Notes: generated by a model from the sequence alone, not told the origin. DNA of 64,000 bases from Candidatus Avidesulfovibrio excrementigallinarum (GCA_018715085.1 DVMI01000002.1:1-64000); one strand, 5' to 3'; shown: positions 26,504 through 35,910, numbered from the stretch's first letter. Made by a program: numbers and translations.

Positions 26504-28591
26504 ATGCAGAACGAACCTTCTTCTCTCCGTCCTATTCGCCTGCTCACGCCCGAGCTGTGCAACCAGATTGCCGCCGGCGAGGTGGTCGAACGTCCGGCCA
26601 GCGTGGTCAAGGAACTGGTGGAAAACAGTCTTGACGCCGGTGCGACGCAGGTGGACATCATTCTTGAAAATGGCGGCCAGACCTGGATCCGCGTCAGGGA
26701 TAACGGTGCGGGCATTCCGGAAGCGGAAATGGAACTGGCCATAACCCGGCATGCGACCAGCAAGATCGCCACACAGGCCGATCTCTGGCGCATCACGTCG
26801 TTCGGATTCCGTGGCGAGGCCCTGCCCAGCATTGCCTCGGTGTCGTCGTTGCGGCTGGAGTCGGCGGTGCAGGGGCCCGACGGCCCCGTGTCTGCCTTTT
26901 TGCAGGTGGAGCAGGGGCGGATTGTCGGACGCGGTCCCGGCGCGCTGTATCGCGGGACCATTGTAGATGTGCGGGACTTGTTTGCCTGCGTGCCCGCGCG
27001 GCTGAAATTTTTGAAAACCCCGGCCACAGAGTTCCGCCGCAGTCAGGACTGGCTGTCACGGATTGCCCTGGCCAGAACCGACGTGGGCTTTGTGCTGTCA
27101 AGCGGCGGCCAGGAGCGGCAGCGCGAAGTGCTGCGCTTTTCGGCCGGCCAATCCCTGGAACGCCGGCTGGGGCAGCTGTGGCCCGCAGAGATTGTGGAGC
27201 GCCTTCGCCCCTTTGATCTCTGCGTGCGGGGAGTGCGGGCCTTCGGGCTGGCCTCTCCGCCGGAGCTCACGCAAAGCCGCGGCGATCGCATGCTGCTGTA
27301 TGTCAACGGACGTGCGGTCAACGACCGGCTCCTGCTGCGGGCCGCCCGCGAAGCCTATAAGGGACGTCTTGTTGCCCGCGAGTTCCCGCAGCTGGTGCTG
27401 TTTGTGGAGCTGCCGCCTGACGAGGTCGATGTCAATGTGCATCCGGCCAAGTCGGAGGTGCGCTTTCAGGACGAGCAGGCTGTGTTTGTGGCCGTGCTCA
27501 AGGCAGTTGCCACCGCCACAGAGGGAACGGCCGGATACGGGCTGGCTGATGGGGCCGGGTCCTCTGAAACGTCTGCGGTGACGCCGGCCGGCGTGCCGTG
27601 CGGCGGGCCTGCGCCTGTGGCGGCAGACAGCCGGGAACGCGTCGCGGCACCCCGTCCGCTGGGATTTTGGGGCGAGGCCGATCGGGAACGGGTGGTCACG
27701 ACGGATTTTTTTGCTCAATCAGGAAATGCGGAAGAGCCTGTCGCCTCGCTGCCCGCAGGCAGAAGCAGAGCTGCAGACCGGACGGAGCCCGCCGGACAGG
27801 GCGCCATGCAAGAAGAGGCGTTTTCTGCGTCGCCTTTTTTTGTGCCGCCGATGAGCGTGCGGGAACCGGGACCGTCCTATGGCCTTACGGAGCCTGCCGC
27901 CGGCGGCAGGGGGGAGACCTGCACCCTGGCGGATCCTGAAGAAACGCCGGCCCGCAGTGAAGAGCCAGACAACGGCCAGTCCGTTGCCGTCTCTCAGGAG
28001 GCCGGAGGCATTGTGCGCGTCGGGGGATATACGTACCTGGGACAGCTTGGGGGAACCTATTTGATGCTGACCCGGGCAGATCAGCTGCTCCTTGTTGATC
28101 AGCATGCCGCCCACGAGCGGGTGCTTGTCAATCGGCTGCGGAGGGGTGGCCTGGCCGGCCAGGGACAAGCGCTGATCCTGCCGCTGGAATTCCCTTTGGG
28201 GAGTACAGAGAGGGAGCGTATCGAACCTTGCCGCGATACGTTGCGCGCGGCTGGCTTTGAGTGCGAGTTTCAGGCGGATCGGCTGATTGTCCGCGCCATT
28301 CCGCCGTTTATGGATCGAGCCGGTGCGGCGGCGTTCATGCAGGAAACGTTGCTTGGCCTGCGCGATGCACGGACTTCGGACGTGCTGGACGGTCCGGATG
28401 GGCTGTGGGCCCGCATGGCCTGCAAGGCGGCCATCAAGGCTCATGACGAGCTGGCTTTGGACGAGGCCGCGGTCTTGCTGGCACAGTGGCTGGGAGAAAC
28501 CTATCAGCGCGATTTCTGCCCGCACGGCAGGCCCGTCGCACTCAGCTGGTCGGTGCACGATCTGGACAGGCTGTTCAAGCGTAAAGTGTAA
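26504..28591 (+). CDS. mutL: DNA mismatch repair protein MutL
   Basis: MutL links MutS mismatch recognition to strand incision. The 695-residue protein has the GHKL ATPase motifs ENSLDAGA, DNGAGI, TRHATSKI and FGFRGEAL in the first 110 residues, a transducer domain to about 330, a poorly conserved proline/alanine-rich linker (about 330-495), and a C-terminal dimerisation domain. That domain keeps DQHAAHE, ACKAAIKA and FCPHGRP of the endonuclease class, but the second glutamate of DQHA-x2-E-x4-E is Asn. ATG 26504 is where homology begins, behind GGGA. It stands alone. Confidence 0.95.
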   Translation: MQNEPSSLRPIRLLTPELCNQIAAGEVVERPASVVKELVENSLDAGATQVDIILENGGQTWIRVRDNGAGIPEAEMELAITRHATSKIATQADLWRITSFGFRGEALPSIASVSSLRLESAVQGPDGPVSAFLQVEQGRIVGRGPGALYRGTIVDVRDLFACVPARLKFLKTPATEFRRSQDWLSRIALARTDVGFVLSSGGQERQREVLRFSAGQSLERRLGQLWPAEIVERLRPFDLCVRGVRAFGLASPPELTQSRGDRMLLYVNGRAVNDRLLLRAAREAYKGRLVAREFPQLVLFVELPPDEVDVNVHPAKSEVRFQDEQAVFVAVLKAVATATEGTAGYGLADGAGSSETSAVTPAGVPCGGPAPVAADSRERVAAPRPLGFWGEADRERVVTTDFFAQSGNAEEPVASLPAGRSRAADRTEPAGQGAMQEEAFSASPFFVPPMSVREPGPSYGLTEPAAGGRGETCTLADPEETPARSEEPDNGQSVAVSQEAGGIVRVGGYTYLGQLGGTYLMLTRADQLLLVDQHAAHERVLVNRLRRGGLAGQGQALILPLEFPLGSTERERIEPCRDTLRAAGFECEFQADRLIVRAIPPFMDRAGAAAFMQETLLGLRDARTSDVLDGPDGLWARMACKAAIKAHDELALDEAAVLLAQWLGETYQRDFCPHGRPVALSWSVHDLDRLFKRKV

Positions 28592-28832
28592 CCGTGCAAA
28601 AAGTTCGTTGAAAGGCTCTGCAGGCTTGCTGTGCGGACTGGACGCGCGGCGGCCGTGCTGCGCTTTGAGTGACGGAAAGTGACGCGCGGCGGCGTTGTAT
28701 GCAGAGGTCCGTCCGGTCAGGATGCGGGCGGCGGTATGCGAAGGCCGCGGCCGTTGCGTACGGATGGGCAGGCCGCAGAGGTGCGGACGCCTGCGGGGCC
28801 GCTGGCGACGCGGGAATGGCACCGTTGCATGG

Positions 28833-29948
28833 TTATTTTGGGGTGCGCCTGCCACCGCGCGCCGCAGAAGAGGCACGTCTGCCGGGGAAGGACAGCTGCC
28901 GTGCGGGCATGTCGAGATGCAGCAGCAGCGGCGCGGACACAAAGACGGACGACAGCGTGCCGACCAGAACGCCGATAAGCATGGTCAGGGCAAAATCATG
29001 AATGACGCCGCCGCCCAGTAAAAACAAGCTGGTGCAGGCCGCAAGCGTGGTGATTGAAGTCATCAGCGTGCGCGACAGCGTCTGATTGAGGCTCTGGTTG
29101 ATGATGCTCCTCATATCGACGGCATTCTTGCCGGGTTGCGCCTGTGCAAGATTTTCCCGAATGCGGTCATAGACGACGATTGTGTCGTTGAGCGAATAGC
29201 CCACCAGCATCAGCAGCGCCGCGGCAACGCTCAGGTCAAAATCCTTGTGCAGCAGCGCAAGCAGTCCCACGGTCACACACACGTCATGGAGGAGGCCTGC
29301 CAGCGCCCCCAGGGCAAAGTGGAGTCTGAGCACGGCGCAAAGCGCAAAGGTCAGCAGCAGGCAGGCGCTCACCCGGATGGGCATGGCCAGTCCGCAAAGG
29401 CCCAGCAGGAACATGCCGCCGCCAAGACAGGCGGCCATGAGCCCGGCAACCCCCCAGCGGTGTTCAAAGCGTCCGGAGAGATAGACGGCAGTAAGCAACA
29501 TCACATAGAAAAAGGCTTCCAGCGCGGCGCAGCGCAGGTTTTCGCCCACTTTGGGACCGACCGTTTCCTGCCGGAGTATGGCGGCCTGATTGCCTTCGAT
29601 GGACTGCAACGCCCTGACAACCGCCGTGTAGGCGCGTTCGTTCGTCATGTCCGTGGGCAGCGCAAACCGCACCAGCCAGCCGGTTTTGCCTGCTCCGAAC
29701 TGCTGCACTGTCAGACCTGACAAGCCGGCGCTGACAAAGCGCTCTTTGAGCACAGTCCCGTCTATGGGGCGTTCAAAGTCAAGCTGCACCATGGCGCCGC
29801 CTGCAAAGTCCACGCCGTAACGCAGTCCGCCCAGGAGCACGGCGGCAACGGAAACCACGATGAGCAGCGCAGAAAGTCCGTAGCCGATATACCGAAACCG
29901 GATGAAGTCAAAACTGGGGACCGTGTTGCAAAGGCAGGCAAGGCGCAT
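28833..29948 (-). CDS. secF: Protein translocase subunit SecF
   Basis: SecF with SecD uses the proton or sodium gradient to help complete export through SecYEG. The 371-residue protein has one N-terminal membrane helix (about 15-38), a periplasmic domain with GVDFAGG, then five helices; SLNDTIVVYDRIREN and NQTLSRTLMTS are SecF signatures. The C-terminus is short, basic and cytoplasmic. Start 29948 follows AGGAG and is 11 bp after secD. Confidence 0.96.
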   Translation of the reverse strand: MRLACLCNTVPSFDFIRFRYIGYGLSALLIVVSVAAVLLGGLRYGVDFAGGAMVQLDFERPIDGTVLKERFVSAGLSGLTVQQFGAGKTGWLVRFALPTDMTNERAYTAVVRALQSIEGNQAAILRQETVGPKVGENLRCAALEAFFYVMLLTAVYLSGRFEHRWGVAGLMAACLGGGMFLLGLCGLAMPIRVSACLLLTFALCAVLRLHFALGALAGLLHDVCVTVGLLALLHKDFDLSVAAALLMLVGYSLNDTIVVYDRIRENLAQAQPGKNAVDMRSIINQSLNQTLSRTLMTSITTLAACTSLFLLGGGVIHDFALTMLIGVLVGTLSSVFVSAPLLLHLDMPARQLSFPGRRASSAARGGRRTPK

Positions 29949-29959
29949 GATATGGACTC

Positions 29960-31540
29960 CTAGACGCTGAAGGGCTTGCCGGCGTTGCGCCGTACCCACA
30001 GGGTGAATACGACGCGGGATACGAAAATGGCAGTGAACATGGAGGCCAGAATGCCGATGGACAGCGTGACCGCAAACCCCCGCACGGGTCCTGTGCCGAA
30101 CTGATAGAGCACAGCCGCGGCGAGCAGGGTGGTGATGTTGGCGTCCAGAATGGAAGTACTGGCCCGCTCAAAGCCGGCCTTGATGACCTCCATCGCTGTG
30201 AGGCCTTTTCGGAGCTCTTCGCGCATTCTTTCAAAAATCAGCACATTGGCGTCAACAGACATGCCAATGGTCAACACAATGCCGGCAATGCCCGGCAGAG
30301 TGAGTGTTGCGCCGAACAGCGCAAGGCCCGCCAACAGCAGGAGTATGGTGAAGAGCAGCATGACATCGGCAACAAGGCCGGCCAGCCCGTAATACAAAAA
30401 CATGATCAGCGCGACGGCCACCGTGCCCACAAAGGAGGCCCACAGCCCCTGTTCGATGGATTCTTGTCCCAGAGTCGGGCCGACGCTGCGCTCTTCCAGA
30501 ATGGCGACGGGAGCAGGAAGGGATCCTGACCTGAGTACAATGGCCAGATCCTGTGCTTCCGCTGCGGTAAAATAGCCGGTGATGCTGGCGTTGCCCCCGA
30601 CAATGCGTTCGCGGATGGTCGGAATGGTGTAGATTTTGCCGTCCAGGACGATGGCAAGGCGTTTGTTCAGGTGCTGTCCGGTAATGCGCTCCAGATCCGC
30701 CGCCCCGCGCTGGTTGAAATACAGAGAGACGCAGGGGCGGTTGTTGCCGTCGAATGCAGGCCGTGCATCCATGATGTTTTCGCCGGTCATCAGCGGCGTG
30801 CTGTCCAGCAGGATTTTTTCGCTGGAGGCAACGGTCCCGGAAGCCTTGTTGATGACCTGGGGGTAGGGCAGGACCCCTTCGGGCAGAGGATCGCCGGGCT
30901 TGATGTCGTCGCGCACAAGATGAAAGGTCAGCTGTGCTGTCTGGCCGATAAGTTGAATGGCCCGATCTGGATCGGACAGGCCGGGCAGCTGAAGCTGAAT
31001 CTGATAACCGGACTGCTTGCGGATGTCGGGTTCTGTCACACCGAACTGATCGATGCGTTCGCGCAGCGTGCGCACAATCTGATCGACAGCCATTTCCCTG
31101 AGGCTTGTTGCGTAGTCCGGGGCAAACTGCCCGCGGTAGAGAATGCCGTCTGCAGAGTTGCGTTCCTTGGTGAAGTGCAGGTGGGAAAAACGGCGTTTCA
31201 GCAGGGCATCCAGCGCAGGTTCCTGTGCGGCGTCTGCCAGGTGCAGCGTGACGGTATGGAATTCCGGCTGGGGCGGAGAGACCGGCAGGTTGAGCTTTTG
31301 CGCCCGCCGGTAAAGCTCTTCGGCCGTTTGTATCAGCCTGTCGGCAACATGCTTTTCAGCGTCAATGCCCAGTGTCAGGTGTGTGCCTCCCTTGAGATCA
31401 AGGCCAAGGCGGATGGGGGTGCCGGGCAGCAGAGACGCCAGCGGCGAGCGGGCCACACCTGGCAGAGAGGGCAGGAGCGCGACAAGGCTTGTCATGAGCG
31501 CCAGGATGATAACAGCAATGCGCCAGGTGAGTTTTTTCAT
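29960..31540 (-). CDS. secD: Protein translocase subunit SecD
   Basis: 526 residues: an N-terminal helix, a large periplasmic region (P1 head and base) with GLDLKGG at about residue 45, and six membrane helices near the C-terminus. IGMSVDANVLIFERMREEL and DANITTLLAA are the conserved transmembrane motifs tied to proton-driven motion. Start 31540 follows AGGGAA. It is between yajC and secF; an inverted repeat at 31585-31653 precedes it. Confidence 0.97.
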   Translation of the reverse strand: MKKLTWRIAVIILALMTSLVALLPSLPGVARSPLASLLPGTPIRLGLDLKGGTHLTLGIDAEKHVADRLIQTAEELYRRAQKLNLPVSPPQPEFHTVTLHLADAAQEPALDALLKRRFSHLHFTKERNSADGILYRGQFAPDYATSLREMAVDQIVRTLRERIDQFGVTEPDIRKQSGYQIQLQLPGLSDPDRAIQLIGQTAQLTFHLVRDDIKPGDPLPEGVLPYPQVINKASGTVASSEKILLDSTPLMTGENIMDARPAFDGNNRPCVSLYFNQRGAADLERITGQHLNKRLAIVLDGKIYTIPTIRERIVGGNASITGYFTAAEAQDLAIVLRSGSLPAPVAILEERSVGPTLGQESIEQGLWASFVGTVAVALIMFLYYGLAGLVADVMLLFTILLLLAGLALFGATLTLPGIAGIVLTIGMSVDANVLIFERMREELRKGLTAMEVIKAGFERASTSILDANITTLLAAAVLYQFGTGPVRGFAVTLSIGILASMFTAIFVSRVVFTLWVRRNAGKPFSV

Positions 31541-31584
31541 GAAATTCCCTGAAGGATGCAGGCAGGCGTTCAGGTGACGTTGAC

Positions 31585-31653
31585 GATCAAAAAAAGGGAG
31601 CCCGGCAGGAGCGGCCCGCCAGGGCCTTTCTTTCGGTCTCCCTTTTGTTGATC
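31585..31653 (-). terminator. Inverted repeat between yajC and secD
   Basis: 16-bp arms (31585-31600 and 31638-31653) with one mismatch, loop 37 nt. On the minus strand the distal arm is CTCCC followed by T7, so it resembles an attenuator that would reduce secDF relative to yajC. Confidence 0.5.
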
Positions 31654-31671
31654 TGCCTGTTGGCGCGAGAC

Positions 31672-31995
31672 TTACTTGGCTTCCTTGTTTTCAACAAGGC
31701 CGGTGATGAAGCCGCGACCGATGTTCACTTCGGTTTTGCCGAGGTCGATGGTCAGAATGTCGCCGTCAATAGCGGTGATGCGGCCAAGCAGACCGCCGGA
31801 GGTCATCACCTGATCGCCCTTTTTCAGAGCGGCAAGCATGGCACGATGCTGCTTGGCACGCTTCTGCTGCGGGCGGATGAGCAGGAAATAGAAGATGACC
31901 AGCATAAGAATCAGAGGGACAAACTGCATAAAGGCGCCTTCGGCGGAGCCAGCGGCGCCAGTGGTACCCATGGCGTGGGCAACGGAAACGAACAT
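31672..31995 (-). CDS. yajC: Sec translocase accessory protein YajC
   Basis: 107 residues with one membrane helix (about 25-42) ending in the typical IRPQQKR, then a small cytoplasmic domain with VMTSGGLLGRI. YajC associates with SecDF. Start 31995 follows TGGAGG. It heads the secretion operon, about 135 bp from a good promoter. Confidence 0.96.
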   Translation of the reverse strand: MFVSVAHAMGTTGAAGSAEGAFMQFVPLILMLVIFYFLLIRPQQKRAKQHRAMLAALKKGDQVMTSGGLLGRITAIDGDILTIDLGKTEVNIGRGFITGLVENKEAK

Positions 31996-32130
31996 GATGC
32001 CTCCAGGAAGCTAGGTTGATGTGAATATGCGTTGTTATGCGGCGCCATCCCGGGGATGTGCCGCTGGAAAACCGGAGCTACTGCGGAGAAGAGCGGTTTT
32101 CCATGAAGCCTCTCTCGTCTCAAGTAAGAG

Positions 32131-32159
32131 AGTATAGTCCGTGAAAGATTGAATGGCAA
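32131..32159 (-). promoter_or_regulatory. Sigma70 promoter of yajC-secDF
   Basis: Minus strand: -35 TTGCCA (32154-32159), 17-bp spacer, -10 TATACT (32131-32136). Confidence 0.7.
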
Positions 32160-32501
32160 TGTTTTTTATGCTGTCCGGCAGGGCGGACGCGGGGCAGGGC
32201 TCCCGGCATGGCTGCCTTGCCGTCAGAAAGCCTTTGCGGACGTGTGCTGCCCGGCGTGCCGCGCCATGCCGGTTTTGGTGCCCGCAGGCGAAAAGGGAGG
32301 GACAACGCTCACCAAGCCGTATGGTCCTGCCCGGAGCGTGCCGTTGCAGGTGCCCGGAGTTTGCGGCCGTTTTGGCAACGCACGGCGGTTGCCGCTGCGC
32401 GTGCAGGCTTCGCAGCCCGGCGGGGGCGCGGTGGGCTGCATGTGGCGAAACCGCCTCGGTTTTGAGGCAGACGGGGCTCAGGGGAGAGGCACACGCACTG
32501 C

Positions 32502-32528
32502 TTGATTGCCCTTCTGGGGAAGTATAAA
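32502..32528 (+). promoter_or_regulatory. Possible promoter of CDF transporter gene
   Basis: TTGATT (32502-32507) and TATAAA (32523-32528) with a short 15-bp spacer, about 50 bp before the start codon. Confidence 0.35.
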
Positions 32529-32580
32529 GTAAACAGCCTTGCATGGCTGCCATCAGAAGCAGCCTGGCACTGGAGGTGTT

Positions 32581-34020
32581 ATGTCAACCATACAAACGGC
32601 GGATGAGGAAAAAAAACACGCGGCGCTCAACTCGTTATACTGCGCTGCGCTGTTGACGTTTTTGAAGCTGGCTGCAGGGCTTGCCACCAACAGCCTGGGG
32701 ATCCTTTCAGAAGCGCTGCACAGCGGGCTTGATCTGCTTGCTGCGGGGATTACGTTGTTTGCCGTCAGGATGGCTTCCCGCCCTGCTGACAGGGCGCATC
32801 CATACGGCTATGGAAAAATCGAAAATCTTTCGGCGCTGGCAGAGACGGTTCTGCTGCTGATCACCTGCGGATGGATTGTCCATGAGGCTGTGGCGCGCCT
32901 GTTCTTTGAAGCGCCTGTGGTCATTCCGTCAATCTGGGGGGTTGCGGTCATTGCCGTATCACTGATTGTAGATCTCAACAGGGCGCGGATGCTGCGCCGC
33001 GTGGCCAAAAAGCACAAAAGTCAGGCGCTGGAAGCGGACGCGCTGCATTTTTCCACGGACATATGGTCGTCGGCCGTCGTCCTGGTGGGCTTGCTCTGTG
33101 TTTGGGCAGGATCGTTTTTTGCGCCAGATTCCCTGATGTATCGAGTGCTGCATATGGGCGACGCTGTGGCGGCGTTGTTTGTTTCGGGTATCGTGGTGCT
33201 TGTGGGTATCAGGATGTCCGGCAAGGCCGTCAACGCGCTGCTTGATGGCGGAAGCCTGGTCCATACTGAAAAAATTGAAGAAATTCTGGCACAACGTTTT
33301 CCTGGCTGCACCATAAGCCGCTTGCGCGTGCGCGAAAGCGGTGCGGACGCCTTTGTTGACGTGACCGTGGAAGCCCCTTCAGACATCAAGCTTGACGCGG
33401 CGCACGACATCACCAGGCAGATTGAATCTGCCGTCCAGGAGGTGATTGCGGAGGCGGATGTCACTGTGCATGTCGAACCTGCCTCCAAAAGAGGCCCCAG
33501 CGTCATGATGACCGCGCACGCCATGGCCGCCGCCTACGGACTGACCATTCATAATCTCAATCTGTCCCGGCAAAGTGACGGTGGCGGCCTTATTCTTTTT
33601 CTGCATGTGGAAGCGCCGCCTCAGATGCTCCTTACAGAAGCGCACCAGCGGGTGCACGCCTTTGAAGGGGCCCTCGGGCAGCGGCTTGACGCGCGCGTGG
33701 TGACGCACATTGAGCCTGAGACGCAGGACGGAACGGACGTCTGCCAGACGCTGACTGAGGCGCAGGAGCAGCGGCTGCGTGAGGCCGTGGCCAGCACGCT
33801 TGCCGAATTTCCCGCAATCAGTCATGTGCATGGATGGTGCGTGTATCATCTTGGCGGCACGCCGCTGTTGAGTTTTCACTGCCGCGTGCCTGAGCAGCTG
33901 ACCGTTTCGGAGGCTCACGAACTGGCTTCACGCTTTGAGCGGGCTGTATTGCACCGCTGCCCTGAGTTGGGCAGGATTCTTATCCATACGGATCCGGCAT
34001 CTGTTGTGGCAAACGCATAA
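32581..34020 (+). CDS. Cation diffusion facilitator with three C-terminal domains
   Basis: A 479-residue inner-membrane metal/proton antiporter. Six helices span about 15-215. The metal site in helices 2 and 5 is built of HxxxD pairs, His47/Asp51 and His156/Asp160, as in zinc-type members. After the membrane part come three successive ferredoxin-like dimerisation domains instead of the usual one: each has a strand ending V-E-A-P or similar (261-266, 341-346, 432-437), a helix starting near AH (274, 354, 445), and a strand ending H-x-E/D-P (about 297-300, 376-379, 469-472). ATG 32581 follows GGAGG. ispH lies 21 bp downstream. Confidence 0.88.
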   Translation: MSTIQTADEEKKHAALNSLYCAALLTFLKLAAGLATNSLGILSEALHSGLDLLAAGITLFAVRMASRPADRAHPYGYGKIENLSALAETVLLLITCGWIVHEAVARLFFEAPVVIPSIWGVAVIAVSLIVDLNRARMLRRVAKKHKSQALEADALHFSTDIWSSAVVLVGLLCVWAGSFFAPDSLMYRVLHMGDAVAALFVSGIVVLVGIRMSGKAVNALLDGGSLVHTEKIEEILAQRFPGCTISRLRVRESGADAFVDVTVEAPSDIKLDAAHDITRQIESAVQEVIAEADVTVHVEPASKRGPSVMMTAHAMAAAYGLTIHNLNLSRQSDGGGLILFLHVEAPPQMLLTEAHQRVHAFEGALGQRLDARVVTHIEPETQDGTDVCQTLTEAQEQRLREAVASTLAEFPAISHVHGWCVYHLGGTPLLSFHCRVPEQLTVSEAHELASRFERAVLHRCPELGRILIHTDPASVVANA

Positions 34021-34041
34021 CCTGGAAAGAGGTCGACAGAC

Positions 34042-34911
34042 ATGGAAGTGATTCGCGCCAAGACAGCCGGGTTCTGCATGGGAGTCAGCCTTGCGCTCAA
34101 ACGGCTGGATGAGGCCATTGAACAGCGCAGGTCTGACGGCCGGCTGCTGATGCTGGGGCCCATCATCCATAATCCTTCAGTCCTGGAACATTACAGGCAG
34201 AAAGGCGTGGTGTGCGCGGGGAGCCATGAGGAGGTGCTGCCTGGCGATACGGTCGTAATCCGGGCGCACGGGATCCCAAAAGCAGTGGAAGAAGAGCTGA
34301 ACGCCCGTGGCGCTTACGTTGTGGACGCCACCTGCCCGCGGGTCAAGGCCGCACAGCTGGCCATTGCCAACGCCACCCGGGGCGGGATTCCTCTCTGGCT
34401 GTTCGGGGAGGCTGATCACCCTGAAGTCCGCGGCCTGATTTCGTATGCTGAGGGCGACTGCCTGGTGTTTTCGGAGGCTGACGCAAGCAAGGCGTTTCGT
34501 TGCAACGAATATCAGCCCGTTGTGCTTGCGGCTCAGACCACGCAGGAAAAAGCCGTTTTTCAGGCGCTTTCCGAGCGCTTGCGGCAACGGTGCCCTAAGC
34601 TGCACGTCCTTTCGACAATTTGTGACGCCACATCCAAACGCCAGGCTGAAGCGCGGGCCATTGCCAGACAGGTGCAGCTGATGCTGGTGCTCGGAGGCTT
34701 TTCAAGCGGCAATACCCGCCGGCTTGTTGATGTGGCAAAGGCGGAAGGTGCCAGAGCCCTGCATGTTGAGACCATGACAGATCTGCCATTGGAGGAACTT
34801 GCCAGCTATGCCCGTATCGGCCTGACTGCCGGAGCCTCGACCCCTCACGCCATGATTGATGAAGTTCAGGCCCTGCTCGAGAACCTCCCCGGCGGAAAAG
34901 AGCTTGCGTAA
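34042..34911 (+). CDS. ispH: 4-hydroxy-3-methylbut-2-enyl diphosphate reductase
   Basis: IspH reduces HMBPP to IPP and DMAPP, the last step of the MEP isoprenoid pathway, with a [4Fe-4S] cluster. The 289-residue protein has the three cluster cysteines Cys12 (GFCMGV), Cys98 (DATCPR) and Cys194 (TICDAT), plus conserved His43 region (HNP) and GEADHPEV. Start 34042 follows AAAGAGG. It is probably co-transcribed with the CDF gene and ends at the terminator at 34996-35040. Confidence 0.96.
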   Translation: MEVIRAKTAGFCMGVSLALKRLDEAIEQRRSDGRLLMLGPIIHNPSVLEHYRQKGVVCAGSHEEVLPGDTVVIRAHGIPKAVEEELNARGAYVVDATCPRVKAAQLAIANATRGGIPLWLFGEADHPEVRGLISYAEGDCLVFSEADASKAFRCNEYQPVVLAAQTTQEKAVFQALSERLRQRCPKLHVLSTICDATSKRQAEARAIARQVQLMLVLGGFSSGNTRRLVDVAKAEGARALHVETMTDLPLEELASYARIGLTAGASTPHAMIDEVQALLENLPGGKELA

Positions 34912-34995
34912 GGCTATGGCCGGGATGGGAGCGCTGAACCTGTTCACGCGCGGTTCGCAAACACAGCGGCGTTAAGCAATATTCACAGTATCCCC

Positions 34996-35040
34996 AAGGG
35001 CTTCGATGATCCTCTTTAATCCGAGGATCGCGAAGCCCTT
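34996..35040 (+). terminator. Terminator of ispH
   Basis: A long stem with a single bulge: AAGGGCTTCG plus ATCCTC on the left arm (34996-35014) and GAGGAT plus CGAAGCCCTT on the right (35023-35040), 8-nt loop, followed by a T-rich stretch. Confidence 0.88.
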
Positions 35041-35459
35041 TGTGTTTGCTCCGTCTGCCGGGGCGCTGAAAGACCGCTGCAATTTTTTGATGCGGTGTTG
35101 CCGGAACGCGCCCTGGGCGGGGCGGCTGTGGCAATCCGAAGTCATGTTGCCGGATCCTTGTGAGGGGCATGGAATCGGCACACGGTAGTGGCTATGCCGT
35201 TCAGGGAATCTGCCAGGCCGGAACGATGCTGCCGCCGGAGTTTTTTGCCTGATGGAGACTGGAAACGGCATCATGCCAGAATCAGGCACGAGCGCGATCT
35301 GACTGTGACAGCGTCATGACTGCACAGCCTGCCGGGAGCGCCACGCCAGGTCTCTTCCATTTCCCTCCGCGACGCTATTGCAAAGGCGCCTGTGAGGCAG
35401 ATTTGCGCAGTGCATGCTAATTGACTGTTTTTATTATGGTGCACCTCCTGGTTGCCTGG

Positions 35460-35495
35460 ATGTAAACCGAACGATGCCCGTTCAAATGTAAACCG
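35460..35495. repeat. Direct repeat ATGTAAACCG around a dyad, operator-like
   Basis: ATGTAAACCG occurs at 35460-35469 and 35486-35495, with an inverted GAACG/CGTTC pair between them, about 110 bp before a small secreted protein gene. It looks like a regulator binding site. Confidence 0.4.
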
Positions 35496-35600
35496 TTGGT
35501 TGGTTGAGCACCCATATGGAATTATGTAGCGTTGCCAGCGTGCGAGCCCGGGGCTTTGCGCATTCGAATGATAAAACCTTTTTTTGGGGAGGTCTGGAGT

Positions 35601-35861
35601 ATGAAGACATTGGTTTTGTGCGCGTCGATGCTGTTGTTGTCTGGCGTGGCTGTTTCCGCACAGGCGGCGTGCTCGGCGGAAGAAGCACAGCAAAAGGCGC
35701 TGGCGTTTTCTCAGGTGGTTCAGGAAATGGCTCAGAAAGATCCCCAGAAATATGCGAAGATCATGCAAGAATTGCAGCCTGAACTGTTGCAGCTTCAGCA
35801 GAAGCAGGATCTTGAAGCGCTTTGCTCCTTCTATGACAAGGCCATGGACGAACTGAAGTAA
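35601..35861 (+). CDS. Small periplasmic helical protein
   Basis: 86 residues. The first 22 form a signal peptide (MKTLVLCASMLLLSG..) with an AQA cleavage site before ACSAEE. The 64-residue mature part is almost wholly helical, rich in Gln, Glu and Lys, with two cysteines (near its start and at ALCSF) that could form a disulfide joining two helices. No family recognised. ATG 35601 follows GGAG; there is a second GGAGG a little further upstream. It is monocistronic, with a hairpin after it. Confidence 0.75.
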   Translation: MKTLVLCASMLLLSGVAVSAQAACSAEEAQQKALAFSQVVQEMAQKDPQKYAKIMQELQPELLQLQQKQDLEALCSFYDKAMDELK

Positions 35862-35910
35862 CCCGTGACAGTCGCGCCAGTCTGCCCGGAGCAAAGGACA
35901 GGGCTGGCAG

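Larger units (their letters stand above)
31996..32580. other. Divergent intergenic region between yajC and the CDF transporter
   Basis: 585 bp without a gene. It holds the yajC promoter (32131-32159) and a possible promoter of the transporter gene (32502-32528). Confidence 0.6.
34912..35600. other. Intergenic region between ispH and a small periplasmic protein gene
   Basis: 689 bp with no gene. It contains the ispH terminator at left and, at 35460-35495, two copies of ATGTAAACCG flanking a GAACG/CGTTC dyad. An AT-rich patch near 35418-35440 (TTGACT then TATTATGG) may hold a promoter. Confidence 0.6.
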
